From: Roseilinea sp034431495
Lineage (GTDB): Bacteria > Chloroflexota > Anaerolineae > J036 > Brachytrichaceae
DNA: 6,594 nt
Assembly: GCA_034431495.1 (NCBI GenBank)
Contig: DAOUDB010000252.1
Span: forward strand, 1-6,594
Direction: 5' to 3'
The notes under the pieces are model-generated. The model made no database searches. It had not been told where the DNA came from and was given only the letters and a program-made list of their open reading frames with translations. Both the position numbers and the translations under genes were made by a program. Positions 1-5,948 of the stretch are shown here, piece after piece. Every line of letters begins with the position of its first letter. Within the stretch, counting starts at the first letter, position 1.

Positions 1-353
1 TCGAAGCCGCCGCCTTCGAGCATGGCCGCGACGAGGTTCTTGCCGATGTCGTGCAGGTCGCCCTTGACGGTGCCGATGGCGACCTTGCCGATTGGCTCGG
101 CGCCGGTGGCCACGAGGGCCGGCTTGATGATCTCAAGGGCCTGCTTCATGGCGCGGGCGGCGATGAGCAGTTCGGGGACGAAGTACTCGTTGGTCTCGAA
201 GCGCCGGCCGACTTCGTTCATGGCCGGGATCATGTACTCGTCCAGCAGATTCTTGGGGTCGAGCTTGGCCTCCATCGCCTGGGTCGCCAAAGCTTTCGAC
301 GTTTTGGCGTCGCCGTCCACGATCGCATCGTACAGCTTCTTCAAGTCTTCCAT
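1..353 (-). CDS. Methyltransferase corrinoid protein, N-terminal part (cut by window edge)
   Basis: This is a cobalamin-binding methyl carrier of the MtaC/MtbC/MttC type. In that family, one methyltransferase loads a methyl group onto the cobalt and a second passes it on to an acceptor such as a pterin or thiol. Only 117 residues are visible; the family usually has about 210. Residues 1 to about 87 form the helical cap domain. The Rossmann-like B12 domain then opens, with the motif D99-L-H101-D-I-G104 (DxHxxG), where H101 is the expected lower cobalt ligand. The ATG at 353 is the only possible start, because an in-frame TAG lies at 360-362. The best ribosome site, AGGAGG (complement of 369-374), is an unusually long 15 nt from the ATG. 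The partner methyltransferase is not in the window, so the methyl donor (methylamine, methanol, betaine or aryl ether) cannot be told. The family call is secure; the substrate is open. Confidence 0.93.
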   Translation of the reverse strand, partial: MEDLKKLYDAIVDGDAKTSKALATQAMEAKLDPKNLLDEYMIPAMNEVGRRFETNEYFVPELLIAARAMKQALEIIKPALVATGAEPIGKVAIGTVKGDLHDIGKNLVAAMLEGGGF

Positions 354-801
354 GGCAATCTAGCAGTGCCTCCTAATTGATTCACAGAGTTCAGGTTGAG
401 CAGGGCGCAGTCGAATGCCGGGTATGCTGCGCGCCTGCCATGCGCCCAATTGCCCCAAAGTAAATCCGCAGTGTCTCAAATTGTCAAGTCAAATGCGACG
501 TCGATTCGACATGGCCTCGCGCGGCTTCCTGCAGATGGCTCGCCCGACTCACGCCGGACTGCAAAAACCTGCGGAAGGATGTCGCTGCTGTGGGCGCATT
601 TCGCTGCAGGGGCAATTGCCCGATATGTAGAGGCGAGTCACTGATTCGCCGCTGCCAACGCGCACGAATCGATATCCTGTCCCTGCTCTGAAAAACACCC
701 ACTGCTGATCGCAGATGCGGCGCTTTGGTAGACTTGGCCGTTGTTCGTCTGATGTCGTCTGTTTGAAGTTGAGTCGAAACAAGAGACTGTGGAGGTTGGA
801 A
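354..801. other. Gene-free divergent intergenic region
   Basis: These 448 bases separate the corrinoid gene (leftward) from the ferritin-like gene (rightward). Open frames on both strands here lack a good ribosome site and give Arg/Ser/Cys-rich translations with no recognisable family. Apart from the minus-strand promoter at 459-487 and the ribosome site GGAGG at 791-795, only weak elements are seen: a 7-bp inverted pair (403-409 with 441-447) and a short GGCGA/TCGCC pair near 632-650. No convincing sigma-70 promoter for the rightward gene was found, and no tRNA, terminator or repeat array. Confidence 0.6.
459..487 (-). promoter_or_regulatory. Predicted promoter of the corrinoid-protein gene
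   Basis: On the minus strand a perfect -35 TTGACA (complement of 482-487) is followed after 17 nt by TTTACT (complement of 459-464), which matches 4 of 6 bases of the -10 consensus. Transcription would begin near 452, giving a leader of about 98 nt before the ATG at 353. The leader contains a 7-bp complementary pair, GGGCGCA (441-447) with TGCGCCC (403-409), separated by 31 nt. This is a sequence match only. Confidence 0.45.
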
Positions 802-2214
802 ATGTCCGAGTCGAATGGTCATGGCCGCACTGGCCCTCAGCTTGCAGATACGCGAACGATCCTGCCCGTGTCACGTCCTGATCAGCGCGCGGCCGCGGCA
901 GAGCGGCGTAAAAGCTACCCCTACCGTTTTCCACGCGATACCCGCAAGATCGGCGGCAAGTTCACGGTTGAGGAAAACGCGCGCCGGCTGCTGCGTTGGT
1001 TCTACCTCGAGCGGCGCCTGTCGCAGGGGCTTGGCTCGTGGACGTTGACAATCCCGGACTTCGAAGTCAAGATTGAGACGGGCCGGCACATCTTCTGGCA
1101 CATGGACGCGGCGCGCCGGTTGCGCGAGCGCCTCACCGAGCAGGAAATGCGCCGCAGCGCGATCGACAGCTTTCGGGATGAGGAGATCGATTCCTTCCTG
1201 GATGAGTTGCTGTCAGCCGAAGACCCGGCCGAGTTGCTGGTTGGTGTCCATCAGGTGGTTGGCCGCGCGCTGGAAGTGGCGTACCGGCATCACATCGACG
1301 ACACCTGCCCGGTGACAGACGCCCCGACGATTCGTGTGCTCAAGCAGATCCTGGTGGATTACGAGCCGATGCTGGCGTGGGCCGATCAGGCTGTCGAAGC
1401 GTACATCGAAGGCGGGATCGACGAAGCACGGCTCGAGCAGTGGCGCTGGCATATCAGCCGGCTGCTGGCCAGCATCGGTGGCGTGACCGGCGCCGACGAG
1501 CGCGCCATGCGGCCCAGCCCGCTGCGCACCGACACCAAGCCATACCAGCGCGGCGAAGTGCCCCGCCGTGATTCTCGCTTCCAGACGTTCCATCACACCG
1601 GCGACTACAACATCGCCGACGGCGCGCCGCGTTACGAGGTTGGATCCTATGAGGATCACCGGCTGCGCTTCGTGCGCACTCAGCGCGATGAGGTGGACGC
1701 GATCGAAGCGTTCGGCACATTTCTGTGGGACATCCGCTTCAAGGACTTCGACGCCGAGCACTATCTGGCCCGCATCACCTGGGACGAGGCGCGCCACACG
1801 GAGATCGGCCACAAGTCGCTGCACGCGCTGGGCTACGACCCGTATGAGATGCCCAACCGACTCACCAGCAGCACATGCCGCGGGCCAATGGAGCCGCAGT
1901 ACGCTATGGCGGAGATCAATCTGTTCGGCGAGGTGGGCGTGCTGAAGACGATCAATCAGTTGATCGACACGGCGCGCGAGCGCAACGACGCTGTGGTGGC
2001 TCATGCCAGCGACTTCATTCGCGCCGACGAGCGAACGCACGTGCGCAAAGGTCAGCACATCATTAAAGTGATGACCGATATGGGCATGCAGGAGCTTGAG
2101 CTGCGCACGCGCGAGCTGTTCACCGAGTGCCTGGTCAATCTGGGCGCGGTGAAGCCGGATGGCGACCTGTTCATCATCACGCGCGAGGATCTGGAGAAGT
2201 ACATCGGCGAGTGA
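802..2214 (+). CDS. Tandem ferritin-like di-iron protein of unknown function
   Basis: This is a 470-residue soluble, mostly helical protein with no signal peptide. The C-terminal half has the ligand set of a four-helix di-iron bundle: E302, E329-A-R-H332, E377 and E410-R-T-H413. The family layout resembles the DUF455/MiaE-like ferritin-like proteins. The N-terminal half (about 55-200) looks like a second copy of the fold: E70 in a first helix, E92 and H96 in a second, E158 in a third, then a 'DAPTIRVLKQIL' helix leading to D186-Y-E188. Its ExxH motifs are not intact, so it is probably a non-metal structural domain. A link rich in Pro and Arg (about 230-285) joins the two. The ATG at 802 is chosen because GGAGG (791-795) sits 6 nt upstream; an in-frame ATG at 715 has no such site. 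The reaction is unknown: oxidase, hydroxylase or oxygen/peroxide handling are all possible. The fold call is firm; function is not assigned. Confidence 0.8.
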   Translation: MSESNGHGRTGPQLADTRTILPVSRPDQRAAAAERRKSYPYRFPRDTRKIGGKFTVEENARRLLRWFYLERRLSQGLGSWTLTIPDFEVKIETGRHIFWHMDAARRLRERLTEQEMRRSAIDSFRDEEIDSFLDELLSAEDPAELLVGVHQVVGRALEVAYRHHIDDTCPVTDAPTIRVLKQILVDYEPMLAWADQAVEAYIEGGIDEARLEQWRWHISRLLASIGGVTGADERAMRPSPLRTDTKPYQRGEVPRRDSRFQTFHHTGDYNIADGAPRYEVGSYEDHRLRFVRTQRDEVDAIEAFGTFLWDIRFKDFDAEHYLARITWDEARHTEIGHKSLHALGYDPYEMPNRLTSSTCRGPMEPQYAMAEINLFGEVGVLKTINQLIDTARERNDAVVAHASDFIRADERTHVRKGQHIIKVMTDMGMQELELRTRELFTECLVNLGAVKPDGDLFIITREDLEKYIGE

Positions 2215-2252
2215 AGCCGGGCTGAAGGCTGCGCATGATATGCCGGCGGGGA

Positions 2253-2258
2253 TACAAT
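2253..2258 (+). promoter_or_regulatory. Candidate -10 box (TACAAT) of the CREST-like gene
   Basis: TACAAT differs from TATAAT at one base and ends 10 nt before the ATG at 2269, so the mRNA would have a leader of only a few bases. No ribosome site precedes that ATG, which agrees with leaderless initiation. The -35 region at 17 nt spacing is poor (TGCGCA). Read-through from the gene ending at 2214 is the alternative. Confidence 0.35.
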
Positions 2259-2268
2259 GCTCGCTGGC

Positions 2269-2961
2269 ATGAACACCATTCCCATCAGCCCCGCCGATCT
2301 GGCCAATACCACCACCGCATTTGCCACCCTCTTATCCGGCCTGATTGCGCTGGCCCTGTGCCGGTTGGCCGGCCCGCAGCCGCGACGGTGGGTGGGCGTC
2401 TATGCAACGGTGGTCATCACAGCCGTGCCCACCATCTGGTATCACGGTTTTGGTGAAACGCCGCTGGCCGGCTTTTTCGACGGCGCGACCAATCTGCTGC
2501 TGGCATGGGTTTGGCAGGTGGCTGCGCTGGGCGACTACTACAGCCGTCGGACGCGCTGGATGGTGGCCGGCAGTTCTGGGGCGGTGTTGCTGGGTGTGTC
2601 GATCTGGCGGCTGATTGCTGGCCTGGAGCAGACGCGCAGCATGGCCATCCAGTTCGGCGACTTTGGCGGGTTCAGCGTCAACGAACTGGTGTTGATCGCC
2701 AGCGCATTTCTGGTGTTGGGCCTGATGTACGCGAAAGTGTCGCGTGTGCCGACGCGCGCGCGGCCGCTGCTCTATCTGTTGACAGCTCTCTTCCTGGTCG
2801 GGTGGTTGCTGGCCACAGCATCCAATCAACAGGTGGACGGGCGCATTTTTGCCTGGCACGCGCTCTGGCACGTGGTCGGAGCGTTTGGCTTTGTCGTGTT
2901 ATGGGCCTATAACCAGGCGCGCTTTGTCGGTGTCAGCGGCCCAGCCGGCGCACCAGCTTGA
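2269..2961 (+). CDS. Seven-helix membrane protein, CREST-superfamily (ceramidase/PAQR-like) candidate
   Basis: This 230-residue protein has seven predicted membrane helices, near residues 14-33, 41-61, 66-88, 96-114, 130-150, 161-180 and 193-215. H59 lies at the end of helix 2, D71 at the start of helix 3, and H197-A-L-W-H201 (HxxxH) at the start of helix 7. In a seven-helix topology these fall on one face of the membrane. This matches the CREST superfamily, whose zinc hydrolases (alkaline ceramidases, adiponectin receptors) use a helix-2 His four residues after a Ser, a helix-3 Asp and a C-terminal HxxxH. Here Thr55 takes the Ser place. An intramembrane amide or ester hydrolase acting on a lipid is inferred, not shown. 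The start is uncertain: an in-frame ATG at 2257 would overlap the candidate -10 box, so 2269 is preferred; neither has a ribosome site. It lies 54 nt after the ferritin-like gene, and its 3' end overlaps the convergent gene by 29 nt. Confidence 0.65.
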   Translation: MNTIPISPADLANTTTAFATLLSGLIALALCRLAGPQPRRWVGVYATVVITAVPTIWYHGFGETPLAGFFDGATNLLLAWVWQVAALGDYYSRRTRWMVAGSSGAVLLGVSIWRLIAGLEQTRSMAIQFGDFGGFSVNELVLIASAFLVLGLMYAKVSRVPTRARPLLYLLTALFLVGWLLATASNQQVDGRIFAWHALWHVVGAFGFVVLWAYNQARFVGVSGPAGAPA

Positions 2962-4006
2962 TTAACTCGCTCTCAACTGCCGAGCCAATCGCCATTGGGA
3001 TCGCCATCAGCCACAGCAGAAACGATGGGATGAGCATGCCTCCGCCGATCGAGTAACGCGCTGCCATGCTTGCCATGCTGATGATAAAGGCCAGCGACAA
3101 CAGGTAGTGCTCGGCTGCTCCCTGAGTCAGCCATACGATGACCAGCGACACGATGAGTCCAGTTGCCAGATCGACGGCCAGCGATTGGAGCGCCTCTGGC
3201 CGGACCAACGTTGAGGCGACGCCGCCAAGCACGGTCAGCGAGTCATACGAAGGGCGCAGATCAGCGCGCCGTGCCCACCCTGTTTCCAGCAGAGAGTGCA
3301 AATCGAGCGACACGACATAGCGCGCCGGGCCGGTCTGATCCAGCCGAATGCGCTGCTCAGCCGCATCGTAAGAGGGCAGCCAGTAAGGGAACACGATCGC
3401 GCCGGCCGGCAAGCGGTGGACACACGGGCCGGTGAGGGCCTGATTGTCGTAGAGACATGTTGCCCGCGCAGCAGTGTAGGCATTGGCCTCGTTCACGATC
3501 ATTTCTTCGGGCGGTTGGTGCAGCTCGGCAATCATATCTTCCCACAAGGCCATGTTGTTCCACTCGCGCGCCAGGCCGATGACAAACAACGCCGGCACGA
3601 CGAGCCAGGTCAGGCTGAAGCCCAGCACGATCAGGTTGAGGGCCGCGCCGCCGAGCTTTTCATCGAGATACTGGGCGTCGTTCCAGCGCCGGCGAATCGC
3701 GGCGATGGACTTGGGGGCAAACTCGAACAACACGAGCCACGCGCCGCCGATCAACATGGCGACGCCGACGCCGGCATAGGAGAAGCGCGCCAGCAACAGG
3801 GGATGCTCGCGCAGCAGCCAGCGGAATAAGGGCGGGGCGATCAGAGTAACCATGACCATGATCACACCAACCGAAAAGGCTGCTCCGATCAGATCGCGCA
3901 GCCATGGCCGGCTGTCGGGCTGTTCGGGCCACAGTCGGCCGGCGATCGGCAGCGCAATGCCCAACGCAATGATCGACAACAAAAAGCCAAAGGTGATGTC
4001 GTTCAT
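2933..4006 (-). CDS. Unrecognised membrane protein with a large extracytoplasmic loop
   Basis: I do not recognise this 357-residue protein. It shows about seven hydrophobic helices, near residues 5-23, 38-62, 74-96, 119-145, 277-295, 299-318 and 322-343. Between helices 4 and 5 lies a soluble stretch of about 130 residues (147-276). Positive clusters after helix 3 (RRR at 105-107) and at the C-terminus (KLVRRLGR) point to the cytoplasm, which puts the 147-276 loop outside. Its only two cysteines there, C184 and C195, could form a disulfide. No catalytic motif or transporter signature is apparent. The ATG at 4006 is chosen because the protein then opens directly into helix 1. A TTG at 4054 in the same frame would add 16 polar residues; neither start has a clear ribosome site. 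It lies 66 nt downstream of the thiolase gene on the same strand, so co-transcription is likely. A functional link to the thiolase is not evident. Confidence 0.75.
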   Translation of the reverse strand: MNDITFGFLLSIIALGIALPIAGRLWPEQPDSRPWLRDLIGAAFSVGVIMVMVTLIAPPLFRWLLREHPLLLARFSYAGVGVAMLIGGAWLVLFEFAPKSIAAIRRRWNDAQYLDEKLGGAALNLIVLGFSLTWLVVPALFVIGLAREWNNMALWEDMIAELHQPPEEMIVNEANAYTAARATCLYDNQALTGPCVHRLPAGAIVFPYWLPSYDAAEQRIRLDQTGPARYVVSLDLHSLLETGWARRADLRPSYDSLTVLGGVASTLVRPEALQSLAVDLATGLIVSLVIVWLTQGAAEHYLLSLAFIISMASMAARYSIGGGMLIPSFLLWLMAIPMAIGSAVESELIKLVRRLGR

Positions 4007-4072
4007 GGCATTTCTGGTGGTGATGGCGGGCGCAGCCGCTGAGATCTTGTGCAAAAGGGACGTTCTGCTGAC

Positions 4073-5284
4073 TTATGCCGGCTGCGCGTTTTCAATCACG
4101 GTGGCTATCCCCTGGCCGACGCCGATGCACATGGTTGCCAGCCCATAGCGCCCGCCACGCCGGCGCAGCTCATGCGCCAGCGTTGTCAGGATGCGCGCGC
4201 CACTTGCGCCCAGCGGGTGGCCGAGCGCAATGGCGCCGCCGTTGACGTTGACGCGGGCGGGGTCAAGCCCCAGTTGTTCGATGCAGGCGATGGATTGCGA
4301 TGCAAAAGCCTCGTTCAGTTCGACCAGCTCGAGATCGGTGATGGTCAGGCCGGCGTGCGCCAGGGCCTTGCGCGTTGCCGGCACAGGACCCAGCCCCATG
4401 AAACGCGGATCGACGCCGGCCACGGCCATGCTGACAATGCGCGCCATCGGCTTCAATCCGTGCGCTTGCGCGGCCTGGGGTGTGGCGATCAAGAGGGCCG
4501 CTGCGCCGTCGTTGACGCCGCTGCTGTTGCCGGCGGTGACGCTGCCGCCGGGTTTGAAGGCCGGCTTCAGGCGCGCCAGCGCGTCGAGTGTGGTGTCGGG
4601 GCGGGGATGCTCATCGACGCTGAATAACGTCGGCGCACCGCCTTTGGCAGATGGGATGGGCACGGAGACAATCTCATCGTAAAAGCGGCCGGCGCGCATA
4701 GCCTCGGCGGCCTTTTGCTGGCTTTGCAGCGCGAAGCGATCCTGCGCCTCGCGCGTGATGTTGAATCGCTCGGCGATGTTCTCTGCTGTTTCACCCAACG
4801 ATTGCGTGTAACCCATCTCGGTCAGTCGCGGATTGGTGAAACGCCAGCCGATGGTTGTGTCGTAGACCTGAGGCGGTTGGCGGGCAAAGGCGGCTTCGGG
4901 CTTGGCAAAGGCGAACGGCGCGCGGGTCATGCTCTCCACCCCGCCGGCAATGAATATCTCGCCGGCCCCAAGCATGGCGGCGCGCGCGGCCTGATTGACT
5001 GCTTCCAGCCCGCTGCCGCACAGCCGGTTCACGGTGACGGCGGGAGTCTCGACCGGCAGGCCGGCCAGCAAAGTTGCCATGCGCGCCACGTTGCGATTGT
5101 CTTCGCCGGCCTGATTGGTGCAGCCGAGGCACACGTCGCTGATGAGGGCGGAGGGGATGCCGGTGCGCTCGACTAACGCGCGCAGGACGTGCGCGGCCAG
5201 ATCGTCGGGGCGGATATCTTTGAGCGCGCCGGCGTAGCGGCCCACCGGCGTGCGCACGGCGTCGATGATCCAAGCTTCGTTCAT
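4073..5284 (-). CDS. Thiolase (acetyl-CoA acyltransferase), PcaF/PaaJ beta-ketoadipyl-CoA-like
   Basis: This is a 403-residue cytosolic thiolase that splits a 3-ketoacyl-CoA with CoA to release acetyl-CoA, or runs in reverse. All catalytic features are present: nucleophile C89 in NRLCGSG, the N324-E-A-F motif, H356 in GGAIALGHPLG, and C386 in CIGVGQG. Length and several segments resemble PaaJ/PcaF of aromatic breakdown, as I recall them: QAGEDNRNVARMATLLAGLP (58-77), DTTIGWRF (142-149) and a 'MGLGPVPATR' run (296-305). Beta-ketoadipyl-CoA is therefore a reasonable substrate guess, but no other phenylacetate or ketoadipate gene is in the window, and a general fatty-acid thiolase is possible. 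The ATG at 5284 has a good ribosome site, GAGGT (complement of 5292-5296), 7 nt away. The gene is divergent from the membrane-protein gene at 5349 and probably leads a transcript that includes the gene ending at 2933. Enzyme class is near certain. Confidence 0.95.
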   Translation of the reverse strand: MNEAWIIDAVRTPVGRYAGALKDIRPDDLAAHVLRALVERTGIPSALISDVCLGCTNQAGEDNRNVARMATLLAGLPVETPAVTVNRLCGSGLEAVNQAARAAMLGAGEIFIAGGVESMTRAPFAFAKPEAAFARQPPQVYDTTIGWRFTNPRLTEMGYTQSLGETAENIAERFNITREAQDRFALQSQQKAAEAMRAGRFYDEIVSVPIPSAKGGAPTLFSVDEHPRPDTTLDALARLKPAFKPGGSVTAGNSSGVNDGAAALLIATPQAAQAHGLKPMARIVSMAVAGVDPRFMGLGPVPATRKALAHAGLTITDLELVELNEAFASQSIACIEQLGLDPARVNVNGGAIALGHPLGASGARILTTLAHELRRRGGRYGLATMCIGVGQGIATVIENAQPA

Positions 5285-5326
5285 GCTGTTTACCTCGGTT
5301 AGATGAGCGGCGCACTTAAGGGCGAG

Positions 5327-5343
5327 TACAATCAGGCTACATT
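5327..5343 (+). promoter_or_regulatory. Candidate -10 boxes in the divergent thiolase/membrane-protein spacer
   Basis: The 64-nt spacer between the divergent starts holds TACAAT (5327-5332) and TACATT (5338-5343) on the plus strand. The second ends 5 nt before the ATG at 5349, as expected for a leaderless transcript; the first would give a leader of about 10 nt. No ribosome site precedes that ATG. No good -35 box was found for either, so this is a moderate call. Confidence 0.35.
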
Positions 5344-5348
5344 ATCGA

Positions 5349-5930
5349 ATGAAACGAAAAAGTGTCTCGCAAGACGAGGCGTTGGCGCTTCGGGTGACGT
5401 TGCGGCGCGGCGCGTTTGTCGGCGTGTTGAGTTTCATTGTTGCGTTGATCGGCCTGCTGCTGTCGCGCGATTTCCTGTTGATGCACATGGTGTTGCTGGC
5501 GGCGGTGTCGCTGTCGGGCGGGATTGCGTGCGCGCGCGCGGCGTTGCCGGTGCATGCGCCGTCGTACCGGCGCGCCGGCAATATCGGCGGGATGATCGCG
5601 GCGCTGGTCTTTGTCGCGCCGTTTATTGTGGTATTCAGTTATCTGGCAGCGGTGATGGATTCGGCGCTGGCTGCTGAGTTGGCGGCCGGCCTCAGCGCAG
5701 CCGAGACGACGGCTCTGATCGAGCAGAATATCCAGGTCGGCGTCGATTACTTTCGTGGTCAGTACATCAGCTATGCCAGCGGCTATCTGCTGTTCGGGTT
5801 GATGAGCGGTTTTGTGTGCGGTTCATTGGGCGCAGCGTTGGCCAGGCGGCAGATGGCGGACAACAGAACGCAGATGACAGATGACGGATTTCAGAGCGCA
5901 GTAAATCAAAGCGCCTGGATCGATAGATGA
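5349..5930 (+). CDS. Small four-helix membrane protein, family not recognised
   Basis: This is a 193-residue protein with four hydrophobic segments, near 22-38, 43-63, 79-101 and 142-164. A short basic N-terminus (MKRK, then RRG at 19-21) suggests a cytoplasmic start. Between helices 3 and 4 is an amphipathic stretch, about residues 104-140. No catalytic or binding motif is recognised. The last 26 residues (168-193) are polar and are encoded by DNA with short CAGATG repeats that look intergenic in character, so the ancestral protein may have ended near R167. The ATG at 5349 is the first good start and has no ribosome site; a -10-like TACATT just upstream suggests leaderless expression. The ferritin gene starts 18 nt after the stop on the same strand, so co-transcription is plausible. 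That would be the only clue to its role, and a link to iron handling is speculative. Confidence 0.7.
   Translation: MKRKSVSQDEALALRVTLRRGAFVGVLSFIVALIGLLLSRDFLLMHMVLLAAVSLSGGIACARAALPVHAPSYRRAGNIGGMIAALVFVAPFIVVFSYLAAVMDSALAAELAAGLSAAETTALIEQNIQVGVDYFRGQYISYASGYLLFGLMSGFVCGSLGAALARRQMADNRTQMTDDGFQSAVNQSAWIDR
5850..5889 (+). repeat. Short imperfect CAGATGA repeats at a gene 3' end
   Basis: CAGATGG (5850-5856) is followed by two adjacent copies of CAGATGA (5871-5877 and 5878-5884) and a partial CGGAT (5885-5889). They lie inside the reading frame and encode the QMAD and QMTD parts of the membrane protein's tail. The 7-base unit does not fit the codon phase, so the repetition is a DNA-level rather than protein-level feature. 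Confidence 0.5.
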
Positions 5931-5948
5931 TTGACAAGGAGAAGTGTC

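Noticed and set aside
354..452. Cobalamin riboswitch ahead of the corrinoid gene
   Set aside because: A GGCACTGC near the ribosome site loosely recalls the B12 box, but the leader is only about 98 nt, about half the usual length, and no other conserved parts were found.
715..801. In-frame 29-residue extension of the ferritin-like protein from an ATG at 715
   Set aside because: No ribosome site precedes 715, the extra residues are Arg/Cys-rich and unlike the rest, and GGAGG at 791-795 sits at ideal distance from the ATG at 802.
484..822. Small open frames in the 354-801 region
   Set aside because: Translations are Arg/Ser-rich without domain features, frames overlap each other on both strands, and there are no ribosome sites.
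1213..2058. A 281-residue open frame on the minus strand opposite the ferritin-like gene
   Set aside because: It is a mirror of codon bias in the real gene. Its translation shows no recognisable family and it has no ribosome site.
2233..2243. GCAT-GAT-ATGC inverted repeat as an operator
   Set aside because: Only 4-bp arms; expected by chance in a window of this size.
4007..4054. TTG start at 4054 for the minus-strand membrane protein
   Set aside because: It would add a polar 16-residue lead and has no ribosome site. The ATG at 4006 opens directly into the first helix. It remains possible because it would shorten the gap to the thiolase to 18 nt.
5931..5948. TTG start at 5931 for ferritin
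   Set aside because: The ribosome site AAGGAG would lie inside the gene; the ATG at 5949 matches the family length and numbering.
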